DNA from: Dermanyssus gallinae | Lineage: Eukaryota; Arthropoda; Arachnida; Mesostigmata; Dermanyssidae | Reading direction: 5' to 3' | NCBI GenBank assembly: GCA_003439945.1 | Contig: QVRM01006476.1 | Coordinates: forward strand, 1 to 64,000 | Length of the DNA: 64,000 nucleotides | Shown: piece after piece, positions 24,664-37,020 of the stretch | How positions within the stretch are numbered: the stretch's first letter is position 1 | Layout: each line of letters starts with the position of its first letter | Program-made: the position numbers and the translations under genes | The notes under the pieces: generated by a model | What the model saw: the letters and a program-made list of their open reading frames with translations, nothing else | Told to the model about the DNA's origin: nothing | Databases searched by the model: none

Positions 24664-25744
24664 CTGTGCGTAGCTGGAAGGCACTGCGACTCCGGCCTAC
24701 GCCCCGCTCGAACGTAGCTGCCGCCGCCGCTGCTGCTGCTGCCAAAGCAGCAGCATTGGCTGACGGAGACGCCATTGTAGATGTCGGCGACGGAGTGGAC
24801 GACGACTCCATCATCATCGCCGCCGCTCCCGCCGTGGTGGAGGTGGTAGAGGTGGTGGAGGTGGTGGAGGTGGCTGCACCAGTAGATGTCGCCATAACAC
24901 TAGAGGAACTCGTCGAAGGAAGAAAATTCGATTGGTTGATCGAAGTACTCGTCATTCTACTCGTGGGAACAGGTGCAGCTCCTCCAGCTGCTGAACTTGC
25001 TGCAGAACCCGTAACCGTGTTGCTACTACTATTGCTAAAAGTCGTTGTTGTTGTTGTTGATGTTGTTGTGGTCGTTGCTGCTGCTGCTACTGATGATGAT
25101 GACGATGATGATGTTGCTGATAATAATGATGTTGTTGCTGTTGCCGATGTTATTGCTGTTGTTGTTGTTGTTGTTGCTGCTGCTGCCGATGTTATTGCTG
25201 TTGTTGTTGCTGCTGTTGCTGCTGTTGTCGTTGCTGTGGGGGTTGTTGTTGTTGCTGCTGCTGCTGCAGGTGTGGTCTCCCCCGCTGCCACTGTCGAATG
25301 GTGATGGTGGTCGGCGTAGATACCCGTCGCTGACTTCTTGGAGGATGTCAGAAACCTTGACGCTCGTGGTGCTGGTGACGATCCTGAGGAGGGGTGCGCC
25401 GCCGACGATGACGACAATGACGACAATGACGACACCCCCGTGGTCACCATCGTCGTCGTCGTAGCCGTAGCCGATGGGGGCGCCATCATCCGGGATGATA
25501 CCGTAACCCCCCCCGCTGGTCCACCACCACCAGCTATGGCGGAGGCCGAGGTGGGGGGCGTCGCTGCTGCTGCTGCTGCAGCCGCGACCGCTAACAGCAG
25601 TGATGACGATGACGTTGATGATGATGATGACGACGCCGCCGGCGGGGGTAGTGGAGGAGGCCCGTCGGAACTGAGCAGCTGAGTCGACCCGCCAAGTAGC
25701 TGTTCGTTGTTGTTGTTGTTCACCACAACCACGACGCCCTCCAT
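24664..25744 (-). CDS. Probable first coding exon of a low-complexity protein
   Basis: Reading from ATG at 25744, 360 codons stay open to CAG|GTGATG, a good splice donor ending the exon at 24664 in phase 1. Eight bases of context (ccggtcATGG) give G at -3 and +4. The protein is rich in Ser, Thr, Ala and Pro with homopolymer runs. Non-repetitive segments in the same frame also stay open, such as RASRFLTSSKKSATGIYAD, MTSTSINQSNFLPSTSSS and the end FERGVGRSRSAFQLRTG. These argue for real coding, since random non-repeat DNA would probably have broken the frame. The opposite strand is also partly open, a common effect of triplet arrays, so doubt remains. No domain is visible. The next exon would lie below 24.6 kb or outside the window, and I could not find it. 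An upstream GTG at 25789 extends the frame but is a poor start. Confidence 0.45.
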
Positions 25745-25864
25745 GACCGGCTGGTTGACCGAATGACTAACATCGATCCACCGATTCACTCACACAACCG
25801 CAGCAACAACAACAACAACAAGAACAACAACAAGAACAACGAGAACACACACACACAGCCGAGA

Positions 25865-26110
25865 GCCGCGAGTGCCACTACCTAATCCGGCGCGCCTCTA
25901 TGGGGGCGGCGGGGGCGTCAATTGCGGCCGCGGGGGCGTCAGTTGGGCAGACCTGGGCCGCTGGTGGCTGGTGGGGTGGTGGATAACAGACACGCAGTCT
26001 GCTTGCGACGTCGGCGCATTGATGATGGCTGACCGCCGTCCGGATCTCTTCTCCGTTGGTGATCCGTTGGTGAACCTCTGTCGCGCTCTCAGTGGCTGGG
26101 TGGCTGGCTG
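25865..26110 (-). promoter_or_regulatory. CpG-rich block upstream of the 25.7-kb start codon
   Basis: A GC-rich, CpG-rich stretch with several gggggcg boxes (25899-25945) lies 120-370 bp upstream of the putative ATG on the minus strand. No TATA box is seen. A 5' UTR or CpG promoter is an inference from position and composition. Confidence 0.3.
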
Positions 26111-26212
26111 GGTGGCTGGCTGGTTCAGCCGGATGCCCTCCTTAGAATCCTCCCACCGTCACCACCACCGCTGCCAGGGCCACTACGACCGCCTCCAGCT
26201 GTCATCATGCTC

Positions 26213-26715
26213 GCTGCTGTTGTTGTTGTTGTTGTTGTGCAACTTGTTGTTGTTGTTGTTGTTGTTGTTGTAGTAGTTGTTATTGTTGTTGTTGTTGTTG
26301 TTGTTGGGGCTAATACTGAAGGTCTATTGTCTATAGTTGTTTTCGTTGCTACGAAAGGTCTCGTTTCTATCGGTGTTGTTGTTGTTGTTGTTGTTGCTGC
26401 GTCTGAAGATCTCGTTCCTATGGTTGTTGTTGTTGTTGTTGTTGTTGTGGTGGTGGTAGTGGTTGCTAAAGGCCCCCGTTGTAATGGTTGTTGTTGTTGC
26501 AGAACCTCCTATTCTTCTTCTACTTCTTGGTGTTCTTGTTGTCACTGACACCCTCGCCCGTCTCTTGTTATTGTTATTGCTGAACCTTCCGTTGTTGTTA
26601 TTGACGTTGAAGTTTCTGCTGATGCGGAAGCTTCTGTTGTTGTTGTTGTTGTTGTTCTGTCAAAGCGTTTGTTATCGCTGATGCAGTTGGTGTTGTTGTT
26701 GTTGTAAATAAAGCT
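26213..26715. repeat. GTT arrays
   Basis: Blocks at 26213-26307, 26372-26400, 26420-26455 and 26635-26660, plus scattered units, with a repeated segment (ctcgtt.cctatggttgtt). Confidence 0.85.
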
Positions 26716-26719
26716 GCTG

Positions 26720-28005
26720 GTTTCTTGTTCCTCGTGTTGTTTTCTAAGCTACCTGCCGCCGTAGTCATTCTTGTTACCATTTGGCACTAATTCGGCTAGC
26801 ACGAATACAACCAAGATGACGTCTGCGTCTACAGTGAGTGCACTAGTCGGCAGTCAGGCAGACAGAGAGACAGACCGAATAAACAACGCACCGTTGCATA
26901 TTATAGACGCAGCACCGACACTGACAGGCGGTATGGGATATGGTCTTCTGTGATGGCTAATTGCCAAAATCGCTGTCGACGGTTACCGCTCCTCTGGTCC
27001 GCGATACCGGAGACGACGTTGGAGTGATGGCGGGATTAGCAAAAAACTAATCGCCGCTCTAGGAGCTCGCAAATATGAACAACAAGAACAACAACATCTA
27101 CTACTATTACCACTATTGCTTTCTTCAACACTTGAAACACTGACAAAATGATGATGACAACGACAACAACAGCAGCTCTTATGACTACTGTTGTTAAGAA
27201 CGGCTGGTGTTTTTGCAGCAACAACAACTACTAAATCCTTAGAGCAGTCGTAGTAGTAATAGAACACTAAGCACAGCAGCAACAACAACAACAACGACTA
27301 TGACGATGATGATGACGACGAGTACAACAATTGAAGCAACGGCAGCAGCAACAACAGCAGCAATTACCACAGCAACAGCGGTAGCAGATGCAACAACAAG
27401 TGACTACGCTCAACTACAATCACGGGATAGCAGGTGGGCTAGCGTGGATTTGTTTCCGGAACAACTGCTTGTCTGTCGGCTGTAGGTGGGTGGGCGGTAC
27501 AACACCTCAATACGAGCTGAGCTACACCGAGAAGTCGATGCAGAACGGCCGACGAGAACAAAAACAACGATGACGACGACGTCCAACGAAATGGCCTACT
27601 CACATAGGTTTACACTTGCACTCGCACAGAAGCAGATTATGCATCATACATCATGCAGCAGCAGCAGATTATGCAGGAGGATCTGGCGGAGCAGATGATC
27701 CACCGCGCTCACTGTGTGGTGGACGCTCACGACCACCACGATCACGATTCCCCTACTCACTCTCAGCGATCACTCACGAGACTCTCAAACAGCACAAGCA
27801 CATAATCCTTCGGTGGGTCGCCGCCCGAAGGCACCTACCTCCGTATGTATCCACACACATCGACAACCCCCGGCATGTAACGCATAGGCTACCCCCACCC
27901 GTATGTCGACACATAAACAGCAGCAACACCACCCCCTTCTGTACGTAGAGACATCAACGCTACAGTGCTGGTGAGAAAAAGTGATGCAGAAACAGGCGCA
28001 CTGAA
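26720..28005. other. Mixed unique and AAC/AGC-rich sequence
   Basis: Small triplet blocks near 27150, 27275-27400 and 27650. No gene recognised. Confidence 0.4.
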
Positions 28006-28009
28006 TGGT

Positions 28010-28105
28010 GGAGCGATTTTTCTCCTCGTTTCCCTTCCTTTGGAGCGATTTTTCTCCTCGTTTCCCTTCCTTTGGAGCGATTTTTCTCCTCGTTTCCCTT
28101 CTTTT
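28010..28105. repeat. 32-bp tandem repeat, three copies
   Basis: Units beginning ggagcgatttttctcctcg start at 28010, 28042 and 28074 and are identical apart from the end of the third. Confidence 0.9.
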
Positions 28106-31100
28106 TCTTCTTCTTCTGTGTGTTCTCCTTCGTCTTCTTTGTGTTCTCCTACTACTTTTACTACGTACGACTGGTAGATACTGGTTATGACGTTGCCATT
28201 GCTACTGCGGTTGCTGCTGTCGTTGCTGCTGATAGCATGGGGGCCCGTAGAAGAAGCAGCAACAACAACTGGAGCAGATTAGATTCACAGCGGTGGCGGC
28301 TGCGATATTGAGATGATATAACACAAGTTCACATAGCTATTGCAGCAGTAGCAGCGGAACAGAAACAGCAACAGCAGGTGAAAGATAAGAGCGTAAATAT
28401 GGTTAAGATTGTGATGGTGATGACGATGTCGATGATGATGATGGTGATGATAACAACAACAACAACAACAATAATAGAGAACACCGATGGCGGTAAACGT
28501 ATCCTGTCAGCGACTTCAGCGACACCTTTCACGAACATCAGAACATTATCGTCAACGGCAGCAGAAGCACCACCCGCACCACCCGTACCACCACCACACC
28601 ATTAGCAATAACAACAACAGCACCAGCAGCAGCCGCAGCAACAGCAACAACAACAACAACAACAACAATACACAGACGGATGGAGGAACGGGGAGGAGGG
28701 GAAAAAGACGAAACAGACGGACCCTCCTGCAAGAGGGAAAACAAGCGGTTGGCGATTGCCGCCGGGGGGACACCGAGGGAGGACACCGAAACCGACACAA
28801 TCACACAGACATGGAACTACACTGCGGCTGCGGCGGCAGCAACAACAACAAAACAAAACAGAACAGAACAACAAAGTAATCGATCACCCGCTGACACTGG
28901 ACAGTGCCGGGAGTCGGTGAGCCGATCAATCGATTGGTGGATAGTTTAGATCTGTCTCTTGGAGGCTATTGTTGTTGTTGTGGTTATATGTTGTTCTGTA
29001 TACGTTTGTTCCTCCTCGTTCTTCGTCGTAAGGTTGTTCCTTGTTCTTATTCCTCCTTGTTGTTCGTCGTACGGTTGTTCCTTCTTCTTATTCCTCCTCT
29101 TCCTCTTAACCAGTCAGCCCACTAACTAACCGGATCCACTGTTGTTATTCTGGCCGCCACCGCCGCGGCTGCTGCTGCTTGGATTGCTGCTATGCATTGA
29201 TAGCCATCCATCCAGCCAGCTACAAGGGCGATGTTCAGGCGGCGGTAACGGCGCCGCTGCACTGGGCGGCGAGCAGAATTCGAAGCAACCACCAACCAAC
29301 CACCAACCAACCAGCAACCAGCAACCACCTCCTCCATCAACCACTCTCAATTGCCGCTCTTCCCAACGACGTCCATGCAAACATGGCGAAACTCACTCCT
29401 CCCTGAGCGGACTAGCGGAAGGCCGGACGGCCGGAGAGACGGGCGGGCAGGCGGGTGAACGCCATCAACATGAACACCCCTCACAGTGTTATGATTCTGA
29501 TTACGACGATGATGATGATGAGTATTATTATTATTGTGACTATGATGATGATGAGAGTACTTTAACCATTTCTACTGCATGTTATCATCATCACTCAACA
29601 TCACTCACAACCACCAATTACCACCACACGACAGTCACCGTCTGTCTGTCTATCTGTTTGCCAGACCAGTTTACACCCCAACATCACCCACAGCTGGCAA
29701 CGACGACGACAGCGCAGCACCTAAGCGAACCCACAACGACTACGATGGTAAAGGCAGCGGCAGCAGCATCAACAACAACAGCAAACCCACAAGAAAAACA
29801 TTCGCGTTTCATCGTCGCAAATGGCCCGGCAGCGGAGACGCACCCGCGCAATGACAACAAGCCGCCACCCACCAATCGAACATGTATCATCTATCATCAT
29901 CGCCAATCATCGATCATCATCGTCAATCATTATCATCATCATCCCCACCCACCCACAGATACAGAGAGACAGCAACTGTCACTCACTTACTCAACCACCC
30001 ACTTACCTATCTACATACAGATTTGGCCAACTAATCTATTATAGATCTATATACAAAAAAAACACACCCACCGAAACACGGCCGTCAACGACAGACCGGA
30101 TCCCGCCAGCAATGTCAATTAACCCGCCGAAACCCACCTGGTTAACTGTATGGCGGCGCAACTATCTGCGCGGCAACGGTGGTGGTGGAGTACACAGAAC
30201 GTACCACAGTATCATACCGAAGACAACTTTATTTAGCTCTTTCCTTGCTGCTGCTGCTACATGATTATTGTTGTCGTTATCGTCAACAATTTATCACTAT
30301 CATCTCAAAATTATAATGATTATCGGCGGCAAAAGCGGTAGCGACAACAACTGCAGCAGCAGCATCAGCAAAAGCTCAAAATATCGATGCGACGTACGAT
30401 AGCCATAACTACCCGACGACGTACAATAACCATACCTATCACATCGCCCACCCCTCACCCCTGAGCACCTATCTTGATAAGAGCTCACTTACAATCCGTC
30501 CTATGTGCCGTTCGGGGGTTTGCCTCACTTCGAGGCTAGCTCACTAGCTACTACCAGAGAGGTGAGGCATTGTGTTTTGTGGGGCTCGAGCGCCGTTGTC
30601 GTCGGCCAAAAAAACCAAAAAAATTCTTGATGGTTTTTTGATCATCAAGACAAGATGGTTATAACCCAGACACGCGTCCGATTCGTGTCCGGCGCCGCCG
30701 CCGCATTTATTACAGTGAACTAAAAACCACCATGGCCAACACAATAGCAGACGACTTCCCTCCTTTCGACCAGCAGCATCAGCAGCAGCAAATGGGCGTA
30801 TGATACAATGATGATGATGCTGCTGGTGCTGCTGCTGATAATGATAGATGATGAATGTGGTGGTAAATTTGGTGGTCTAGATCGAAACGGAACTCACCAA
30901 TTGGTGGGTGGTGGGTGAGGAGCAGCGGCAAAGTTTTGGCAACGCAGCGCGCCAAATTTCGAACAAAGTCAGTCGTCACAGTCGGCCAACGATCGGAACG
31001 AAACGGTGAAACGAATGACACGAGAAGAGTTCTTTTCACAGCAGCGTCGCTAATTTTCGAGCGTGATCATTCCTCATTTTGATCCCCCTACTTGCGGCCA

Positions 31101-31710
31101 GTACAGTGTATATAACAATCACCGCTATATCCGAGATCGCATAAAAATATACAGAGCATATATAGCAAAAGAACTCCGAATAACATGTGATTGCAAACAA
31201 CGCAGAGAGAAACTGCGCAGTCTCTCGCCCACTTCCGTGGGTGGGTGAATGCGTCCTCAACGTACCTGATTCTGGCTGAAGGGCACCTATCCTGGCGGTC
31301 GATGGCGGATACTCCAACAAATCACTCTCTAAGCGTGTTGTTGTTGTTGTTGCTGTTGTTGTTGTTGTTGTTGTTGCGGTTGTTCCTCTAGTTGACGTTA
31401 TCCTGCTGTGAGCACGAATGAACGCACTTGTTGTTTTGTAGCTGTTGTTGTTGTTGTTGCTGTTGTTTGGGTTGTTTCTCCGCACAGATCCCCTCGGCCG
31501 CACTGCCGTGGCTAGGTAAATTCGGCCACTTAATATCGAGAAGTAATCTCGACAACATCGGTCAGCTGTCCGGCATCACCAACTGCAGAAATCAAGTATT
31601 ATCGCTTATCGCTCACTATCACACAAGCACGCTCGCTAGCTAGCTCGCTCGCTCGGTCGCACCAACGACGACGACGACGACACGAAACAACGAATCAGCA
31701 CTCGAACAAC
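28106..31710. other. Repeat-rich sequence without an assignable gene
   Basis: Contains AAC blocks (28454-28475, 28607-28670), GAT blocks (29503-29560), ATC runs (29890-29945) and GTT blocks (31337-31385, 31440-31470). A 300-codon plus-strand frame (29142-30044) is His/Thr/Ser-rich and lacks any domain or convincing splice context. I do not call it. Confidence 0.4.
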
Positions 31711-31728
31711 TACAGCACTACACAAAGG

Positions 31729-31771
31729 CATTTAAAAACAACCTGCTCCTTAAAAATGCTTGCTTAATTGT
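31729..31771 (+). mobile_element. Minimal SINE-tail insertion with 15-bp target-site duplication
   Basis: A 43-nt insertion carries a hairpin of the same form as the 3' ends of SINE copies A and B: stem GCATTT / AAATGC around a loop with aaaacaacctgctcctta (31728-31759). It is flanked by perfect 15-bp direct repeats, agcactacacaaagg, at 31714-31728 and 31772-31786. This looks like an extremely 5'-truncated insertion of the SINE tail. About 12 nt follow the hairpin. Confidence 0.65.
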
Positions 31772-31789
31772 AGCACTACACAAAGGGAG

Positions 31790-32326
31790 TAACTCGTCGC
31801 AAGCCGAAACGATTGCCAATGAAATGACTACGGCTGGCTGAAGTCGTCCACTGTTCTTTCACCACCCTTCTTCACCACAACTTCAGCAGCCACCGTAGCA
31901 GCAGTGATCATACTGCACCTGCAGTGAGACGAAATCCCGCCGTTCCAAATCACCTGCTGTTGTTGTTGCTGCTGCTGCTGCTAATGATGAAGATGATGAT
32001 GGTGGGGGTGGTGGTGATGATGATGGTGGGAGTGATGGTTATGATGATAATGATGATGATGACGACGACGATGATGAACCACGGTGGTGAAAACCCCCAA
32101 CAAGGGAGCGGCCGGCACAGCACCAGCTCACACCAAACACACACATAGACACTAGAGCAACAGCCAGTAAGATCAGTAGTAACCAACACCACCAACAACA
32201 ACAACCACCACCTCTCTGCTAACGAATTCCATCGCCGTCGCCGCTAGGAGAGGCGGCTGTGGTGATGATGATGATGATGATGGGCGTTTGTAACGTAACC
32301 GTGGCGCCAGTCACAACAACAATAGC

Positions 32327-32364
<38 letters not shown>

Positions 32365-33050
32365 CTACAGCAGCATCAGCAGTAGCAGCAGCAGCTGTTT
32401 CCGGCGGCGTTAATCGGCCTTTTCGCCGGTGGGGCCCGGAGTCTTGGGGAACAGTCGCAACCCGCCCAGCCCCTCCTGGCCGGCCAGCCACCGCGCGAGA
32501 GCAGCGAAGGGAGAGGGAAAAGTTTGGTGTTGGCGGATCCGACAAACACGACGCAGACAGCTGACTGAATGACTGACTGACGTGAGTTGATGCCGCCGCG
32601 CCGGACATCTGAGTGGGTTCGGGGGATCCTACGTTGTTGTTGTTGTTGTCGTCGTCGCCGTCATCGTCGTCGTCTGGTTGGTCTGCCAACGGAGTTTGTG
32701 GCGGCGTTTGTGGAGATGGCAAAGCTTTGGCGGCGGCACCAGCAGCCCCTTCCGTCTACTTGTGTCGGCCAGTGTCGGCAATACGGCAGCACAGTTCGCT
32801 GCTGTCCCGTAACTACTACTTTAACAGTAGGCGCCAAACTATGTCGTAGGGGAAAGCAGAAGTAAAGAAAGACAGAAAGGGAGAGAGAGATCAAGCGAGA
32901 AACGTAAAACAGACATTAGTCAGACACACGGACAGCCAGAGGGAAGCCCAGCTAATCACAGAGAGTAAATTTCAGCGCCCGTGCGCGGGGACACAAAGGG
33001 CCAATGGGGATCAACCATCACCCTAAGTTGATTGTTTTCCCTCTAAGCGC
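31790..33050. other. Repeat-rich and GC-rich sequence
   Basis: GAT arrays at 31984-32075, an AAC array at 32318-32365, and a GC-rich stretch at 32395-32720. A minus frame at 32219-32760 has a plausible proline/acid-rich start (PSPQTPPQTPLADQP, then a poly-Asp/Asn run) but no ATG until its middle. I cannot tell whether it is an exon. Confidence 0.35.
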
Positions 33051-33058
33051 GTAATAGG

Positions 33059-33090
<32 letters not shown>

Positions 33091-33091
33091 C
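33059..33091. repeat. (ATT)n microsatellite
   Basis: About ten TTA units. Confidence 0.9.
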
Positions 33092-34897
33092 AATTACGCG
33101 CCATGACAGAAGTTGCTAGCCAGTGGACGGTCTACCGAGAACGAAACGCATTGTGAACTGCTCACAGTGGAATGCGCGCAAGGAATATACGATTATGACT
33201 GAGTACGCTCAACGTTTACAGACGCACTTGTTCTGTTCTGTTCTGCTCTCTACCTCGTTCGGTCGGTCTCCCAGCTGACAAAAGGGCGAACCTGCATTAC
33301 TAAGCATCTCACAGTGTAAGGGCAGTTCTTCACGACTAGCAGCACCTGCACTGCTTAGTTAGCAGACGTTGCTATAAAACAACAACGCAGAACAACGCGA
33401 TGAACCAGGATCCACGAAAGCCAGAAAGTTCCTATATAACCTGACGCGAGCTTATATAGACTTTATCAGCTTTGCGAGCAGGTACGCTTGCGAAGGCAAC
33501 AAACACTGTACTCGTTGTACTCCAGACCGATAACTAGCTTAAGGTGCGACTTAGCTGCAGCAGGTTATTTTCTTTCTTACAAATGCTATTACGAAATGCG
33601 ACTGATGTCACCAGCAAATCGTACGCATCATTGAGCCTGCGTTACTCTTGGTAGCTATCTACACAAGGCTAGTGGGATCCGAAGTGACGGGACCAAACTG
33701 ACAATGTGGCTTCTCGGATCTCGCGATCTTAACGCCGATGGCACCGTTGTTGCAGCTCTCGGTGTTTCCTTAACGGACAAACCGGCAACCTCACAGCGGT
33801 GACTCACACCGCGAGAAGGCATTTAAAATAATGCCATCTTCCAGTGCTCTCCTTTGGTAGAGGCAGTTAGCGAGGTTTGGCTTTGGTTAGCTTGCAAGCA
33901 TATCCAAGTCGTTGAAGTCGATAAAGTCCGCGACGCTGACTTCCGGAGTCCGTCTCCGGATGAGCCGAAACGAGAACCTAGGCAGGTCGAGCTCGATTCA
34001 CTCGCGTTTTTTCAGACATTTTTCTGACTCACACATCACACACACGCACGCACTGCTGTGCGTAACTGTCGTTAATCACCGTGCATCGAGAAGATCGCTA
34101 CGGGCTACGAGAAGTATCGGGCGGCGGTAAGGGGCCACAAGCTCGAGGGAGGCTGTCAGGACACTAACGTGACCACCAGCATAACAGCGCACTACTGATC
34201 GTGATGGCGTGATGCACAATACACACAGACACACATATAGATGTAAATAAATATAAATTTATATATATAAAAAAATTATATTTATATATATATATGAATA
34301 CTAACAATCACTATCCAAGAGTTCGGTTATCCATGAGCTGAGATGGCGTTAACACTCAGTGAGACGGCGTCGCACATCCATCGATCTCCGGGCCGCCCTT
34401 TCTCCGGCTACCACCAGTTGGCGGCGGGCGGCGGCAGCGGCGACGACGTCCTGATGACGGGGCCGGAACCGGCTGGCCCTCGGGTGCCCTCATGCGAAGG
34501 GTAAACGAGGGAAACGAGGAAAAGAGACCCAGACCCACTCGAGCGACGTCGGCCAGAAACGATGCTGCCAGAGGCGCCGCTATCAGCAGCACGGGCGGCC
34601 ACACCACACGCCGGCGTCACCGACTGACGCCTGGCCTGACTGACGACACGGCCTGGGCTCTGGCCAGCCGACGCTTGGCCCGCGTCCTCCAGAGTGCGGG
34701 CTCGATCGTGAGTCTCTTTTTTCGTGTGCGTGCAGACGAACACACAGGCAGAGAAAGATAGACAAACAGAAAGACAAACAGATCTCGAAAGAAAGAAAGA
34801 AAGCTAGCTAGCTAGCTATAAAGAGACAGAGGATGCTCGAGTAGAGAAGAGTAGATGCGTGCTGTGTGTTTTGCGTAGGCTGTGTATCTTTCTATGT

Positions 34898-34928
<31 letters not shown>

Positions 34929-35040
34929 GCGGTTATTCCGGCTACGCTCTGTTCAATTAAGCCAGACGAATTGCTGCCGACTCGAATGATTCGATGGTCT
35001 CACTCGCGGAGATCTTTATCCCCTCTTTTCTAACTCTTTT
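33092..35040. other. Unique sequence, CpG-rich at 34.36-34.70 kb
   Basis: 33.1-33.9 kb has no open frame of note. 34.36-34.70 kb is CpG-rich with overlapping open frames on both strands but no domain. A (TG)n run lies at 34901-34928. Confidence 0.4.
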
Positions 35041-35047
35041 GTATATG

Positions 35048-35048
<1 letters not shown>

Positions 35049-35091
<43 letters not shown>

Positions 35092-35095
35092 TATT

Positions 35096-35128
<33 letters not shown>

Positions 35129-35149
35129 TTATTTATATATATATATAAT

Positions 35150-35200
<51 letters not shown>
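35049..35200. repeat. Long interrupted (TA)n tract
   Basis: About 150 bp of TA units interrupted by single bases. Confidence 0.95.
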
Positions 35201-35202
<2 letters not shown>

Positions 35203-35468
35203 GCATATTGCTTTTTGCTTCGTGCAGAGGCTAGACACACACACACACACATCCCGTCGTACGGTACAGCAAGAACACCACCTGCAGCAGCAGCAACGGA
35301 CTCGTCATCCCGTTGAACAGTGTCCTCAATAATCAATGTGGGTACGTAGGGCTACGCGGGGCTGGCGGTCAGGATCATACTACTGCTATTAGCAATCTCA
35401 CCAATTGTCGTTACAGACTCGCTGCGCTTGTTTAGCAATCCGACAAGGATTGCCCTTAAACGTGATTC

Positions 35469-35510
<42 letters not shown>

Positions 35511-36160
35511 CGATGGTCAAATGAAAAAGTACGAAACGACACGTTGGATATAATTGAAGTCTTAATTCCAAAAAAGATAATCATCAGAAGCCTTGCCGCT
35601 ACCCAACTGATCCACAAGCCTAGAACTACCTTGTTCTAAGAGCCAATCCTCCACTGTGCCCTTCAATTCATGCTTTTGAATTTATTTAGGGGGGGGGGGG
35701 GGGTGACGACGCATGCCCTCATTACATGCTGTATAACAAGTGAGGTCTTCATGGTTCTGGAATAGGTGTTGCAGTGCTAGCCCCATACAGAGCTCATTTT
35801 GCGGTTTCCTTGCGGTTCTTCGGAACCCACTGTACGCACCCCTTGCGGTAACCTACCCTGTCGTGCATAATTGGTTACCCTGTTCCAACGCTCGCCCCCA
35901 TCGTCACAGCCAGCATTTGCCTTGCGAATTTTGCAATTAGAATGACATGATGGCCTCACACCCACTGCCGTGAAATTCGACAGGACACAAAACGGTCTGC
36001 TTTTCTTCTCCGTCATGCGCAGATGCCCACCCACGCGCACCACCAGGTCGGACACTTCATCCGCGTTCCGAAATGTCTCACTACGTTATCCTAAAGCTGT
36101 ATAATTAAATTTTTGGCCGGTTTGGCTGTTACGTGTCCCGTACCTTTTTATTTGAACGCT

Positions 36161-36200
<40 letters not shown>

Positions 36201-36296
36201 GAGAGTAGATCAAGAAGTTTTAAAAGAAAATATTTATTTAATCTTCCAAAGTATTTTTGTTCTCTTAAAAGTCACTCCTGCTCGCTGCAATGCTTG

Positions 36297-36334
<38 letters not shown>

Positions 36335-37020
36335 AAGAGAAAGAGAGAACAAGCGTAAGCGCGATAGCAGGAGAGAGAAGGCCACAAGGTCTCATACTGA
36401 CCGTCTCACGTTTGGCTAGCGCCGGAGTGAATGAATGGGCTCTGTCTAATTCAGACTGCAGCTGGTTAAATGGCCAGCCGGTTGGTTAACCTGTAGTGCT
36501 ATTAGTATATTACTACTACTACTACATCTACTACTGCAATTACTATTACTACTACGAGTACTAGGTCGACTTCTACCGAAACCACTAGTTTCGTCTGACT
36601 TCGCCGTCTACCGTTAATTATTCCAGTTATAATCATTATGTTTACGATTGGATGCGACTTCACTTCGACTACCCGGTAGCGGGAAGACAAAAGGCCAACA
36701 ACACCTCCACCACCCCTTAATATGGCTTTGAATACAAAGCACTTGTTGCTCTCGGTGTTTGCATCGTTACCGCGAGGTATAGCCAACAACCACCATCACC
36801 ACACTAACCGAGAAACACCAAGCCAATTCTATGTCATCTCTCTAAAAGACCCCGACAGGAAAGTGATTTTGTTTCAAGCTATACTTCAGGCTATAATATA
36901 TTGTATAGTTCCTACACTGCACTGTCACTCACCAGTCAGCCACCAGCACGACCGAAGCTGCTGCTGCTGCTGTAAATCGTGCTCTGGAGTCGAGCAAACG
37001 TCAGTTATTAGTTAGCTGCT
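35201..37020. other. Unique sequence with (TA)n tracts and a poly(G) run
   Basis: (TA)n at 35471-35503, 36163-36198 and 36297-36318, then a GA run. A run of 15 G lies at 35689-35703. No gene recognised. Confidence 0.4.

Noticed and set aside
24666..25304. 212-codon plus-strand frame
   Set aside because: Poly-Val/Ala shadow of the minus-strand exon.
29142..30044. 300-codon plus-strand frame
   Set aside because: Long, but low-complexity His/Thr/Ser composition, no domain and no convincing splice or start context.
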